From assembly GCA_964648365.1 (NCBI GenBank), contig CAZYLK010000080.1:1-25428 (forward strand): a stretch of DNA of 25,428 nucleotides. The letters are read 5' to 3'. Shown piece after piece: positions 7,734-15,421 of this stretch. Below the pieces are notes generated by a model that ran no database searches, was not told the DNA's origin, and saw only the letters and a list, made by a program, of their open reading frames with translations. Position 1 is the stretch's first letter. Each line of letters opens with the position of its first letter. The position numbers and the translations under genes were made by a program. Origin of the DNA: SURF-32 sp964648365. Its GTDB lineage: Bacteria > Planctomycetota > Phycisphaerae > UBA1845.

Positions 7734-8327
7734 ATGAACACGTCACCGTATCGTCTGAGTACCGCCTCAGCCCTGCTGGCAGCTCTGGCCCTGGCTTCGA
7801 TCACCGCGCCGGCGAGCGCCGCAACCCACTGCGTCACGTTCGACGGCCTGCCCTTCGGCGCCAACTACGTGGCGCCGTTCGTGGCCGACGGCGTCACCAT
7901 CACGCCGCGTGAACTGTACAACATCGTCAGCCACCCGTGCGCAGGGCCGATTCCGTTCAACTGGGCCCGCGTGGATACGGCCGCGCTCGTGCCGGGCGCC
8001 TCCGCTCCGCATTCGCTGCAACTGAACACGACGCGGCTGGAGTTTTCGATGGTGGACTTCATGACAGCGCTGGGCGGCGTTCCGGTGCGCAAGCTCCAGT
8101 TGAACTACCGGGAACTCGGGCCGACCCGTTTCAACATCGCCGTCAACGGCGACTGCTACGCGGTGAACCACTTCACGGACATCCCGAACGGCACGATCAT
8201 CGGCGGCGCCAAGTACCGGCGTACGGCGTCGAAGATCAAGCTGAAGGCCAAGCGCGGCCTGGCGATCCGGCTGTTCGAGATCGGCGGCGGAGAACTCGCG
8301 ATCGACAACGTCTGCGCCAAGGACTGA
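7734..8327 (+). CDS. Secreted hypothetical protein, beta-sandwich-like
   Basis: A 197-aa exported protein. ATG 7734 is chosen because GGGAGAG lies 7 nt upstream and the next residues form a clean signal peptide (leucine/alanine-rich core, cleavage near PASA-ATH). The mature part begins HCVTFDGLPFG and ends ELAIDNVCAKD, with strand-like blocks such as KLQLNYRELGPTRFNIAVNG and FTDIPNGTIIGGAKY. This matches a pattern I associate with small secreted planctomycete and cyanobacterial proteins with a Cys near each end, but no function is known. A basic stretch (SKIKLKAKRG) precedes the last strand. It is divergent from the solenoid gene with a 267-bp gap in which I see nothing definite. Confidence 0.75.
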   Translation: MNTSPYRLSTASALLAALALASITAPASAATHCVTFDGLPFGANYVAPFVADGVTITPRELYNIVSHPCAGPIPFNWARVDTAALVPGASAPHSLQLNTTRLEFSMVDFMTALGGVPVRKLQLNYRELGPTRFNIAVNGDCYAVNHFTDIPNGTIIGGAKYRRTASKIKLKAKRGLAIRLFEIGGGELAIDNVCAKD

Positions 8328-8418
8328 CCGCTCAGGGGGAGAACAGCGGCCCGGCGCGTCTGATCGCCGACCTCGGCGCTCGGTACGCGCGGCCGCGAGA
8401 GTGCCTCGGCGCAGCGAC

Positions 8419-8446
8419 GGCCGTCCCATCGGGGGCGGCCTTGTTG
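8419..8446 (+). terminator. Probable intrinsic terminator
   Basis: A hairpin, GGCCGTCCC (8419-8427), loop ATC, GGGGGCGGCC (8431-8440), then TTGTTG. It lies 91 bp beyond the stop at 8327 in the correct orientation. One pairing mismatch and a short T tract lower confidence. Confidence 0.45.
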
Positions 8447-8526
8447 CATGGGGATGTTCCCGCGCCGGACGCGCTTCGAGGCGTCGCGCGCCTCGGTCCC
8501 ACCGGCATCAACTCGAATTAAGGACG

Positions 8527-9621
8527 CTACTTTCCGGACGGCGGATGCAGTGTGACCGCCTCCCCGCCGGCGCGCGACAGGGCCTCAATGAAAACGTCGA
8601 TCTGCTGCCCGACGTACAACTCGACGTCGTCGAGTTCGACTTCGTACATCACCTGCAACACGCGCGTGTCGACGCGCTCCATCGGCTCGCCGGTCAACGC
8701 ACGCTTGGGAATGACGTAGGGTTCGACCCGCACGAATTGCAGCGGCATTCGTCGGTCAGACGAGCCCTTGGGGCACGCATAGGCGCGGGCGTCCTTGCGG
8801 AAGCGCGGGATGTCGTATTCGTCCACGTCGGCGCGGACGTAGAGCCGGCGAACGTCGCCGACGACCACGGCCGCCTCGGCCGACGGCGCCGCCACGTACT
8901 CGCCGGGACGAACGTTGACCTGAAGCACGTCGCCTTCGACGCGGCCGGCCACGACCATGCGCTCCAGTTCCGTCTCGGCCTGTCTCACCTGGGCCTCCGC
9001 GCGGGCCAGGGCCGCCGCGGCAACGGCGCGGTCGTATTCCCACGAGCCGGCCCGCAACAGATCGCGGGCGGCCTCCGCGCCCTTGAGCTGTGCCTGGGCG
9101 ACGGCGTAGGTCTTTTCCGCCCGCTCCAGTTCGTCGTCCGTCGCCGATTCCTTCTCGAACAGCTCGCGGATGCGCTCCAGCTCAAACGCCTGCCGCTCCA
9201 GGTTGGCGCGCGCCTCGTCGACCTGCGATTCCTTGATCGGCACCTCCTCAGGCCGGGGCAGATTCTTGAGGCGCTCCAGATCCTGTCGTGCAGCCTCCGC
9301 GGCCGCCTTCCGCACCGCCAGCTCCGCCCGCAGGTGGCGGTCATCGAGCCGGAAGAGCGGCGTACCGGGGTGGATCGTATCGCCGACCTGAACGAGCACT
9401 TCTTCAACAACGCCCGGCACGGCCGAACCGATCTCGATGTTTTCAGTATGCGGCTCGACGACGCCCGCGGCCGCGATAGTTCCCGCAAAGGGCGATACCG
9501 CAGGCGGGTTTACGGGGTCAGCGACGGCGCCGACGACGGGCTGCCGGGTGTTGCGCACAAAGCCGATCGCGAAGGCGAGCAGCACGAGCGCGATAACGGG
9601 TAGTCCGAATCTGGTAAACAT
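8527..9621 (-). CDS. HlyD-family membrane fusion protein of ABC exporter (DevB-like)
   Basis: A 364-aa periplasmic adaptor that would link the inner-membrane ABC transporter to an outer-membrane channel. One N-terminal membrane anchor lies at about residues 6-22. A lipoyl half-motif follows (GVVEPHTENIEIGSAVPGVV and VGDTIHPGTPLFRLDD, 50-95). A long charged coiled-coil hairpin spans about 98-222 (LERLKN, ANLERQAFELERIRELFEKE, QAETELERM). The second lipoyl half is at 223-243 (GDVLQVNVRPGEYV), and a beta-barrel domain follows. It lies last in the export set, 115 bp after the ATPase gene; the gap contains three palindromic repeats that might lower its expression. The substrate is unknown. Confidence 0.85.
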   Translation of the reverse strand: MFTRFGLPVIALVLLAFAIGFVRNTRQPVVGAVADPVNPPAVSPFAGTIAAAGVVEPHTENIEIGSAVPGVVEEVLVQVGDTIHPGTPLFRLDDRHLRAELAVRKAAAEAARQDLERLKNLPRPEEVPIKESQVDEARANLERQAFELERIRELFEKESATDDELERAEKTYAVAQAQLKGAEAARDLLRAGSWEYDRAVAAAALARAEAQVRQAETELERMVVAGRVEGDVLQVNVRPGEYVAAPSAEAAVVVGDVRRLYVRADVDEYDIPRFRKDARAYACPKGSSDRRMPLQFVRVEPYVIPKRALTGEPMERVDTRVLQVMYEVELDDVELYVGQQIDVFIEALSRAGGEAVTLHPPSGK

Positions 9622-9632
9622 CTACACCGACT

Positions 9633-9710
9633 CACCGGTTGCAAACCGGTGCCACATCCCACCGGTTACAAACCGGTGCCACATCCCACCGGTTACAAAC
9701 CGGTGCCACA
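9633..9710 (+). repeat. Three tandem palindromic repeats, 27-bp period
   Basis: Copies at 9633-9656, 9660-9683 and 9687-9710 share the form CACCGGTT-nnn-AACCGGTGCCACA and are spaced exactly 27 bp. They lie between two genes of one operon (HlyD start at 9621, ATPase stop at 9737). Each can fold as an 8-bp hairpin in either strand of RNA. Confidence 0.9.
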
Positions 9711-9736
9711 TGGTACCACTTTCAGCGCCCCCGTAG

Positions 9737-10465
9737 TCATGCGGGGGTTTTCGTGGACGCGCGCGACTGCACGTCGACGACGCACCCATCATCCATATAC
9801 GCGATCCGGTCAGCAAAGTCGAACATGCGGCTGTCGTGGGTCACGACGATCACCGCGCGGTCCGGCTGGACCGCCACCTGCCGCAGAAGGGTCATAATGT
9901 CCTCGCCGGTGTGATGATCGAGCGCCGACGTGGGTTCGTCGCACACCAGAATGCGCGGCTCGTGAATCAGCCCGCGGGCGATCGCGACGCGCTGCTGCTG
10001 CCCGCCGGATAGCTGCGTCGGCGGGGCGTGCGTGCGGCCCTTCAGCCCGATGGATTCCAGCAGCCGGCGGGCCTTGCCGACCGCCTCCCGCTTCGACACG
10101 CCCGCGATCGACAGCGGAATCGCCGCATTCTCCTCCGCCGTGAGCGTCGAAAACAGGTGATACTGCTGGAACACAAACCCCAGGTTGCGCCCGCGAAACA
10201 CCGTCCGCTGGTGGGACGACAGCGTCGACAGATCCTTGTCGAGGACGATCACGCGGCCGGCGGAGGGGTTGAGGATCCCCGCGATCACCGACAGGAGCGT
10301 CGTCTTGCCGCATCCACTGGGTCCGACCAGCATGGTCAGTTCGCCCGGCCGTACGTCAAAATCCACGCCGCGCAGCGCCCGCACGCCCGACGATCCGTCG
10401 TCATACGTCTTGGTCACGCCCTCGCAGCGCACCAGCGGCCGGGATGGGTCAGCGGGCGCGGTCAT
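9737..10465 (-). CDS. ABC transporter ATP-binding protein (DevA/MacB type)
   Basis: A 242-aa nucleotide-binding subunit of the MacB/LolD/DevA class that powers export through the adjacent permease. Walker A GPSGCGKTT (48-56), Q-loop FVFQQYHLF (about 98-105), signature LSGGQQQR (152-159), Walker B ILVCDEPTS (172-180) and the H-loop VTHD (H210) are all present, so it should be active. The ATG overlaps the permease stop (ATGA), indicating tight co-translation. The longer open frame upstream runs antisense-free through the permease in another frame and is not used. The DevA assignment rests on the DevB/DevC-like neighbours. Confidence 0.9.
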   Translation of the reverse strand: MTAPADPSRPLVRCEGVTKTYDDGSSGVRALRGVDFDVRPGELTMLVGPSGCGKTTLLSVIAGILNPSAGRVIVLDKDLSTLSSHQRTVFRGRNLGFVFQQYHLFSTLTAEENAAIPLSIAGVSKREAVGKARRLLESIGLKGRTHAPPTQLSGGQQQRVAIARGLIHEPRILVCDEPTSALDHHTGEDIMTLLRQVAVQPDRAVIVVTHDSRMFDFADRIAYMDDGCVVDVQSRASTKTPA

Positions 10466-11598
10466 GACTGGAACACCACGGCCGGTTCGATCACCAGCGC
10501 CCGGCGCACGCTCAACACGCTCGACCCGCCGACCATCAACAGGACCGCCGCGCCCGTTCCGACCAGAACGTGCCACGGCATGTGAAAGGCAAGCTGCGGC
10601 GATCCCTTGGCGAACTCGCCAAACAGCGACGCCGCGCCGACGCCCAGCCCGTACCCGATGCTGCCGACGACCAGCGCTTGCAGAACCACCATCGAAATGA
10701 TGCGCCACGACGTGGCGCCCATCGCCTTCAACGTGGCGAAGTGTTTCAGATGCTCCAGTGTGAACAGGTAGAACGTCTGACCCGAGATCGCGCAGCCGAC
10801 GAGGAACCCGAGCATGACGGTGATGCCGAAGTTCAGCGGGATACCCGTGCGCGTCAGGTAGAAGTGGTGCGTCTTCGAGATGAATCCCTCGCCCGTCAAC
10901 GCCATCAGGCCCGTCTGCCGCTGGATGTTGCGACAAACTTCAGCGATTTCAGCGCCTTCGATGGTCCGCACGAGGATGAACGATACCGTCCGCCGCTCCT
11001 GCGGCGCGTAGGTCATCGCGCGGCTGAAAAGCGTAAATACCTGGGGAAAGGTCTGAAACGTCCGCGACGCGCGGCAAACGCCGACGACCTCGGCCCGGCG
11101 GTCGTGCAACTCGAAGGTGTGCCCCGTTTGATACGGTTCGCCCGGCCACAGCATCTCGTAGCCCGCGTCGTCGAGTATGACGGCGTCGTTGGCACGCAGA
11201 TCTTCCCAGCGGCCCACCAGAATCTCCGGCGGCGCGCCGGCCAGCGAGCCGTCGTCCAGCCCGACCACGAACACCTGTTGAAAATCTCCGCTCGGCAGTT
11301 CCGCCCGCCCCAGCCCCTTGTAGAACGGCACCGCCCACCGCACGCCGTCGACGCCGCGCACGCGATACACGTCGCTGGCGGCCAGCGGCTTGATGTCGTC
11401 CATGAAGTGAAGCATCGGGTCCATGACCCAGATGTCCGCCTGCTTCACGTCGCGAATGGTGCCCGTGGTGCGCAGCATGACGCCGCAGAAGATGGACGCC
11501 TGCTGCGCGATCAGAAACGCGCCGAAGCCGATCCCCAGGACGATGCCCAGGTACTTCGCCCGGTCGCCCACCAGCATTTTGAGCGAAATCCAACCCAT
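10462..11598 (-). CDS. ABC transporter permease (DevC/FtsX-like)
   Basis: A 378-aa permease of the MacB/FtsX type. A first membrane helix (about 17-38, YLGIVLGIGFGAFLIAQQAS) is followed by a large periplasmic domain (about 40-250). Three C-terminal helices follow, beginning near ITVMLGFLVGCAISG, SMVVLQALVVGSIGYG and LVGTGAAVLLMVGG. LKHFATLKAMGAT before the third helix is the coupling segment typical of the family. The start MGWISLKMLVGDRAKYLG is chosen by homology of the N-terminus, since no strong ribosome-binding site is seen. It precedes the ATPase with a 4-nt overlap. With the barrel and HMA lipoprotein upstream, it probably forms an envelope-spanning exporter; the cargo is not known. Confidence 0.88.
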   Translation of the reverse strand: MGWISLKMLVGDRAKYLGIVLGIGFGAFLIAQQASIFCGVMLRTTGTIRDVKQADIWVMDPMLHFMDDIKPLAASDVYRVRGVDGVRWAVPFYKGLGRAELPSGDFQQVFVVGLDDGSLAGAPPEILVGRWEDLRANDAVILDDAGYEMLWPGEPYQTGHTFELHDRRAEVVGVCRASRTFQTFPQVFTLFSRAMTYAPQERRTVSFILVRTIEGAEIAEVCRNIQRQTGLMALTGEGFISKTHHFYLTRTGIPLNFGITVMLGFLVGCAISGQTFYLFTLEHLKHFATLKAMGATSWRIISMVVLQALVVGSIGYGLGVGAASLFGEFAKGSPQLAFHMPWHVLVGTGAAVLLMVGGSSVLSVRRALVIEPAVVFQS

Positions 11599-11697
11599 GC
11601 CTGTCCGAACGCCAGGTCGAAGCGGCCGGCTCCGATCGCGGGGCGCGACGCCAAAAGTCCCGCCGCCGACGCGCGCACGCAATCTCGACGACGGACG

Positions 11698-12609
11698 TCA
11701 GAACGAGAACCGCACGCCGGCCACCACGCCGAACTCCGTGTGCGCCCGTTCGGCCACGTCGCGCCAGGCCGGAAGCTGCACGGACAACTCAACCGTCCAC
11801 CAGGCAGCCTCGTACATCAGCCCGGGACTGATCAGCACCTCGTTGTCGCCGTTGGTTTCGTAGAAGCCGTTGAGTTCGAGCACGGCGTACCACGCTCCCA
11901 GCGTGTCCTCTTTGTACTCGACCGGATGCAGGCGGTACAGGTACGCCACGTCATATCTGAGCAGATCGGCCGTCGTTTCGCCCGCCAGAATGGCGTCGTC
12001 GGTTCCGCGGGTGGTAAACGTCCAGACCAGGTCGGCGTTGAGGCCGTGGCGTCCGCGGATCTGCGTCAGCGCCAGCCCGAGCGTCGGATTGTACCCGTCG
12101 TGTGTGAACGGGGAGTCGCCGCTGCGGACCTGGACGCCGGTCACGACGCTCGCCCGGAGCGTATCCAGCGGACCGGAGTCGTGGGCAAGAAACCGGTATT
12201 TCACCTGCACCAGCGCGTCGCCGAGGCCCTGATCGTGTTCCCGGGCGCCGCCGTCGTCGAACCCGCGGCTGCGGAACATGACCGGCGCCCGCAGGCTCAG
12301 CGACAGATTCCGCGTAATCCCGACGTTAAGGGTGGTCTCAAGGACCGCATCCCGGATTCGCCCCTGTCGCTCCTCGGAGCCGTTGTCGAGCCGGAGGCTG
12401 GTATAGCGGAACTGCTCCTTGAGCACGGCGTGTCCGGGCGACGGCCCAGTGGCGGATTCTTCCGCGTTGATCGGTTCCTGGGCCGAAGCGCCGGCGCATA
12501 TCAGGCCGAGCACCGCGATCGCGATGCTTCGCACCAGCAAAGGGCGCCTCCGCGGGCGAACGCCTACGGCGTAAGAACACGGCCTCGGGCCACTGAGTCG
12601 GGGCGTCAC
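11698..12609 (-). CDS. Outer-membrane beta-barrel protein (phenol MetA-type transporter family)
   Basis: A 303-aa exported protein. GTG 12609 overlaps the stop of the lipoprotein gene (GTGA). The basic N-terminus leads into a signal core, SIAIAVLGLICAGASAQ. An internal GTG closer to the signal is an alternative start. The mature part is a series of amphipathic strands (ETTLNVGITRNLSLSLRAPV, GDALVQVKYRF, LRYDVAYLYRL, WTVELSVQLPAW). It ends GVVAGVRFSF with a terminal Phe, the usual outer-membrane barrel signal. The pattern fits the MetA-pathway putative transporter family of barrels. It may supply the outer-membrane pore for the DevBCA-like exporter downstream in place of a TolC; that is inference from position. 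It ends 99 bp before the permease start. Confidence 0.75.
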   Translation of the reverse strand: MTPRLSGPRPCSYAVGVRPRRRPLLVRSIAIAVLGLICAGASAQEPINAEESATGPSPGHAVLKEQFRYTSLRLDNGSEERQGRIRDAVLETTLNVGITRNLSLSLRAPVMFRSRGFDDGGAREHDQGLGDALVQVKYRFLAHDSGPLDTLRASVVTGVQVRSGDSPFTHDGYNPTLGLALTQIRGRHGLNADLVWTFTTRGTDDAILAGETTADLLRYDVAYLYRLHPVEYKEDTLGAWYAVLELNGFYETNGDNEVLISPGLMYEAAWWTVELSVQLPAWRDVAERAHTEFGVVAGVRFSF

Positions 12610-12956
12610 GGAAGCCCCTCGATGGATTTGAGCGTGAAACCGGCGTCATGCACGGCCTGCGTCAGCGCGTCGCGTGACGGCCCCCCGCCCCTGTCGCATT
12701 CCACCCGAACTTCGCCGGTGCCGAGATTGACGCGCACGTCGCGGACCCCGTCCAGTCGCTTCAGTTGAAGCGTGACGTTGTGGGCGCACAACGGGCAGCT
12801 CAAGCCGTCGACGTGCAGCACCGCCGCATCACCCTGGCCCAACGACGACGCATCGGCCCGCTCACCCGCGGCAGGCCCAACTCTCGCGCCGGGTGATCGA
12901 CACGCCGGCACAGCAAGGATCAGCAGGACGCCCACGCAACTGAGTCGGTACAGCAA
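12606..12956 (-). CDS. HMA-domain lipoprotein (MerP-like metal-binding)
   Basis: A 116-aa protein. TTG 12956 is chosen because GGGAG lies 7 nt upstream and it puts the hydrophobic segment LSCVGVLLILAVPAC at the N-terminus. The open frame runs further upstream to 13148, but that part is arginine-rich and would bury the signal. C19 in VPAC could be the lipidated Cys, though proline at -2 is atypical. Residues 46-116 are a heavy-metal-associated domain: VDGLSCPLC (C54, C57, the metal-binding pair), then LKRLDGVRDVRVNLGTGEV and a final helix. Such domains bind Cu(I), Zn(II) or Hg(II). Its stop overlaps the barrel gene start. It probably holds metal at the membrane for sensing or export. Confidence 0.75.
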   Translation of the reverse strand: MLYRLSCVGVLLILAVPACRSPGARVGPAAGERADASSLGQGDAAVLHVDGLSCPLCAHNVTLQLKRLDGVRDVRVNLGTGEVRVECDRGGGPSRDALTQAVHDAGFTLKSIEGLP

Positions 12957-13095
12957 GCCGTCGCTCCCGGCCCGGGGTCGCGGATGTCGGCGCCGCCGCG
13001 ATGACGACGGAATTCCCCTCCGCCGCGTCACGATGACACCGGCGAAGCGACACAACCAACGGGCCATCGTTGGATGCGCGGCGCCGGTCAGATCT

Positions 13096-13111
13096 TCTCG
13101 CGATCGCGAGA
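13096..13111. promoter_or_regulatory. 16-bp perfect palindrome in leader region
   Basis: TCTCGCGATCGCGAGA lies between the 26-aa ORF and the HMA lipoprotein gene. A perfect 16-bp dyad is the right size for a dimeric regulator's operator, but no regulator gene is nearby. It contains GCGATCGC, so it may simply be a GC-rich chance palindrome. Confidence 0.3.
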
Positions 13112-13188
13112 CGGCCGCGCCGACCGGCCCGCCTCCGGTCGTCGTCACCGGCGCCCGGATGCTCGACCGCCCTCAGGCTGGCGGGATG

Positions 13189-13269
13189 CTACGAAGCCGA
13201 GCTGCCCAGCACAAACGCCAGAAAGACCGTGGTCCACCAGAACACCAGCGCCGCCCAGACTCGTTCCAT
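13189..13269 (-). CDS. 26-aa single-pass membrane microprotein
   Basis: A short ORF beginning MERVWAALVFWWTT and ending VLGSSAS. GGAGA lies 7 nt upstream of the ATG, a normal ribosome-binding site. Almost the whole peptide is one hydrophobic helix with three tryptophans, similar in build (not in sequence) to small subunits such as CydX. It is the first possible gene of the minus-strand export set, about 230 bp before the HMA lipoprotein. The open frame continues upstream through repeat DNA, but that part looks noncoding. No family is recognised. Support is the ribosome-binding site, the clean membrane helix and its position. Confidence 0.5.
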   Translation of the reverse strand: MERVWAALVFWWTTVFLAFVLGSSAS

Positions 13270-13448
13270 AACTGTCTCCTGCACGAACCGGTCCCGCGGC
13301 CGCCACGCTTGCGGCCGCCGCCAACCGTCCGTCAGACCCGCCCGAGTCGTCCGGGTTAGCCCCCGCGTCACCGGCGCACCGGTTTTTTGCCGGGTGTCCG
13401 CTTCGGCCGTTCTTGAACAATGCCCGGTGTGGCACCATGTGGCGCCAG

Positions 13449-13529
13449 TGGCACCGGTTTCCAACCGGTCTCCGGTGTGGCACCGGTTTCCAACCGGTGT
13501 CCGGTGTGGCACCGGTTTCCAACCGGTGT
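13449..13529 (-). repeat. Three palindromic repeats in inverted orientation
   Basis: Copies at 13449-13469, 13478-13499 and 13507-13529 read TGGCACCGGTTTCCAACCGGTG on the plus strand. This is the same family as 9633-9710 but turned round, with a spacing of about 29 bp. A degraded copy may lie at 13430-13447. The 13270-13573 gap otherwise holds a GCGGCCGC inverted pair (13297-13318) and no gene. Confidence 0.85.
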
Positions 13530-13573
13530 CCGTAGCACCGGCGGCCTGTCACCGGGGCGCCTGAGGCCAGCCC

Positions 13574-14455
13574 CTACCGCCGGGTCAGCCTTCGCAGCAC
13601 CGCCAGGTTCAGCTTGTCCAAATCCCGCCCCCGCTCGTCCTCCCCCTTCGGCGTCTCCAGGATAAACGGCAGGCCGGCCCAGCGCGGGTCGCGGACGAAG
13701 TGCGCGAACCCCGCCCGGCCGATGCACCCTTTGCCGATGGCCGCGTGCCGGTCCACGCGCGAACCGCACGGCTTGAGCGAATCATTGGTATGCACGCAGC
13801 GCACCGACGCGGCGCCAACCTCATGCTCCAGCTCGGCCACCATCGCCTCATACCCCTCGGCCGTGCGGAAGTCGTAGCCGGCCGCGAAGAGGTGACACGT
13901 GTCCAGGCAGACGCCCAGGCGCTGCGGCGTTTTCGCCGCGGCGAGGATCTGCCCGAGTTGATCAAAGGTATGACCGATCGACGAACCCTGTCCGGCGGTC
14001 GATTCGAGCAGGATGAGCGTCGCGAAGCCGCTCGTCGCGGCCGTAACGCGGTTCAGCGACGCCACGATGCGTTTGATCCCCGTCGCGAGCGGCTCGTCCA
14101 TGTGCGCTCCGGGGTGGAAGATCAGCGACTCGACGCCCAGCGCCTCGCACCGCGTCAACTCGTCGATCATCGCAGCGATGGATTTGTCGCGCATGGTGCG
14201 GTCAGGCGAGGCGAGGTTGAGCAGGTAGCTGGCGTGGGCGACGACCGGGAAGACCGCCCGCCCCTTCGCGCCCGCGGCAGCCCGAAACCGGTCGATCTGA
14301 TCCTGCGAGAGCGGCCTGGCGTTCCACTGTCGCTGGTTACGCACGAAGATCTGGAGCGAGTCGCACCCGACGTCCCGGGCCGCATCGAAAGCGTTCTCCA
14401 ACCCGCCCGCGGCGGACATGTGAGAACCGAAGCGGGGCTGTGCGGGCGCGTCCAT
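13574..14455 (-). CDS. nfo: Endonuclease IV (AP endonuclease)
   Basis: A 293-aa type IV AP endonuclease, which cuts 5' to abasic sites in base-excision repair using three zinc ions. The sequence carries the expected metal ligands: His in VVAHASYLLNLASP, His in IFHPGAHM, Glu in LLESTAGQGSSIG, Asp and His in VCLDTCHLFAAGYD, His in CVHTNDS, Asp and His in GSRVDRHAAIGKGCIG, and Glu in FILETPKGED. The N-terminal FGSHMSAAGG replaces the usual GAHVSxxGG. ATG 14455 gives a normal length; upstream starts at 14509 (ATG) and 14551 (TTG) add residues not typical of the family, and none has a clear ribosome-binding site. It appears to be a single gene. Confidence 0.93.
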   Translation of the reverse strand: MDAPAQPRFGSHMSAAGGLENAFDAARDVGCDSLQIFVRNQRQWNARPLSQDQIDRFRAAAGAKGRAVFPVVAHASYLLNLASPDRTMRDKSIAAMIDELTRCEALGVESLIFHPGAHMDEPLATGIKRIVASLNRVTAATSGFATLILLESTAGQGSSIGHTFDQLGQILAAAKTPQRLGVCLDTCHLFAAGYDFRTAEGYEAMVAELEHEVGAASVRCVHTNDSLKPCGSRVDRHAAIGKGCIGRAGFAHFVRDPRWAGLPFILETPKGEDERGRDLDKLNLAVLRRLTRR

Positions 14456-14569
14456 GCGGGCGAGATTGGAACGCGATGCCGGCGCGGGGTCAATGCGAAA
14501 CTCCCGCATGGCGTGGTAGGATGCCGGCGGGCGCACCGCTGTCGGTGGCAACGTTCATGAGATGACACC

Positions 14570-15373
14570 GTGACTGCATTCCAGGTTCACACAGTCCAGA
14601 TCGATCGCCGCGGGCGCTTCACGTCCGCGACGCTTCCGCAGCCGCAGGTGGAGCGGATGGAGGCGGCGTTTCGCGCCGGGTCGTGGTGGCGCGACCGCTG
14701 GAGCAGCGTGGCGTTCCGCCGTGCGTGTCGCAGTGTTCAACAAAGCGCGGGCAGCCTGGTGCTGCTGGCCCACGGCCTGCCGTTCGATATGCCCGCGCCG
14801 TTCGAAGAACTGTTCGAACCCATCGAAATCGGCACGGGCTTCGGTGGCCACAGCGAGCGCCTCAAGACGCTCTCGGGAGAAACGCCGACCCGGCAGGAAC
14901 GCCGTCAGTGGATCGTTTGCACGGTCCTCATCGTGTCGGTGGTGGCCTTCGCGGTCCCGTTGGGCATGGCGTTCTATCGGGGGCTTCCGCCGCGGGCCGC
15001 GGCCGTGATCGCGGGCGCCGCGCTGCTGACCGGCGTTGCGGTGTACGCCGCCGTCGCGCTCCAGCGGCTCCGCGGGCGGTGGTTTCTCGTGCCGGGCGGC
15101 GTCGCCATCGTACGTCGTCCCGCACGTCGCGGCGGACCTGCGCGCGTCACCGTGCTCGGCCGTGCGGACGCCTGCCTGCTCTTCCGCTACGTCCATACGG
15201 GCAAAACGTCGGTGCTGACCGTCGAGATCTGGGCCGCGGGCGCCACGCGTTATCGACGCGCGATCAGCGATCGGGAGGCGGTGAGCCTGCTGGCGGCGTG
15301 GCAAAGCCCGCACGAACCGCCGGACGACGAGCGATTGCAGGAACTTGTGACCTACGGCGACGCGCCATCCTGA
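14570..15373 (+). CDS. Hypothetical two-helix membrane protein
   Basis: A 267-aa protein with GTG start at 14570. A cytosolic N-terminal part (1-120) contains FRAGSWWRDRWSSVAFRRAC and is followed by two adjacent membrane helices (about 123-143, IVCTVLIVSVVAFAVPLGMA; about 149-168, AAAVIAGAALLTGVAVYAAV). A C-terminal strand-rich domain (about 175-250) with FLVPGGVAIVRR and SVLTVEIWAAG looks like a small PH- or bPH-type fold, but this is only by eye. The ribosome-binding site is weak. It is divergent from endonuclease IV, with starts about 110 bp apart, and convergent with the next gene (48-bp gap). No function can be given. Confidence 0.65.
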   Translation: MTAFQVHTVQIDRRGRFTSATLPQPQVERMEAAFRAGSWWRDRWSSVAFRRACRSVQQSAGSLVLLAHGLPFDMPAPFEELFEPIEIGTGFGGHSERLKTLSGETPTRQERRQWIVCTVLIVSVVAFAVPLGMAFYRGLPPRAAAVIAGAALLTGVAVYAAVALQRLRGRWFLVPGGVAIVRRPARRGGPARVTVLGRADACLLFRYVHTGKTSVLTVEIWAAGATRYRRAISDREAVSLLAAWQSPHEPPDDERLQELVTYGDAPS

Positions 15374-15421
15374 GCGCGCCCGGTGACGCCGCCGGTGAGC
15401 AGCAGCGACCGGCAAGCGGCA

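Noticed and set aside
9633..9710. CRISPR array
   Set aside because: The units are identical palindromes with 27-bp period and only 3-bp gaps, so there are no spacers; no cas gene is present.
9727..9750. Terminator hairpin (CCCCCG...GCGGGGG then TTTT)
   Set aside because: It would act only on a plus-strand transcript, and no plus-strand gene precedes it; part of it is the end of the ATPase coding sequence.
10570..12768. 732-codon plus-strand open frame
   Set aside because: Antisense to the permease and barrel genes, both with clear family motifs; the translation is Arg/His/Ala-rich without domains.
13096..13111. Cyanobacterial HIP1 octamer (GCGATCGC)
   Set aside because: A single octamer in GC-rich DNA with no general enrichment seen; gene content does not suggest a cyanobacterium.
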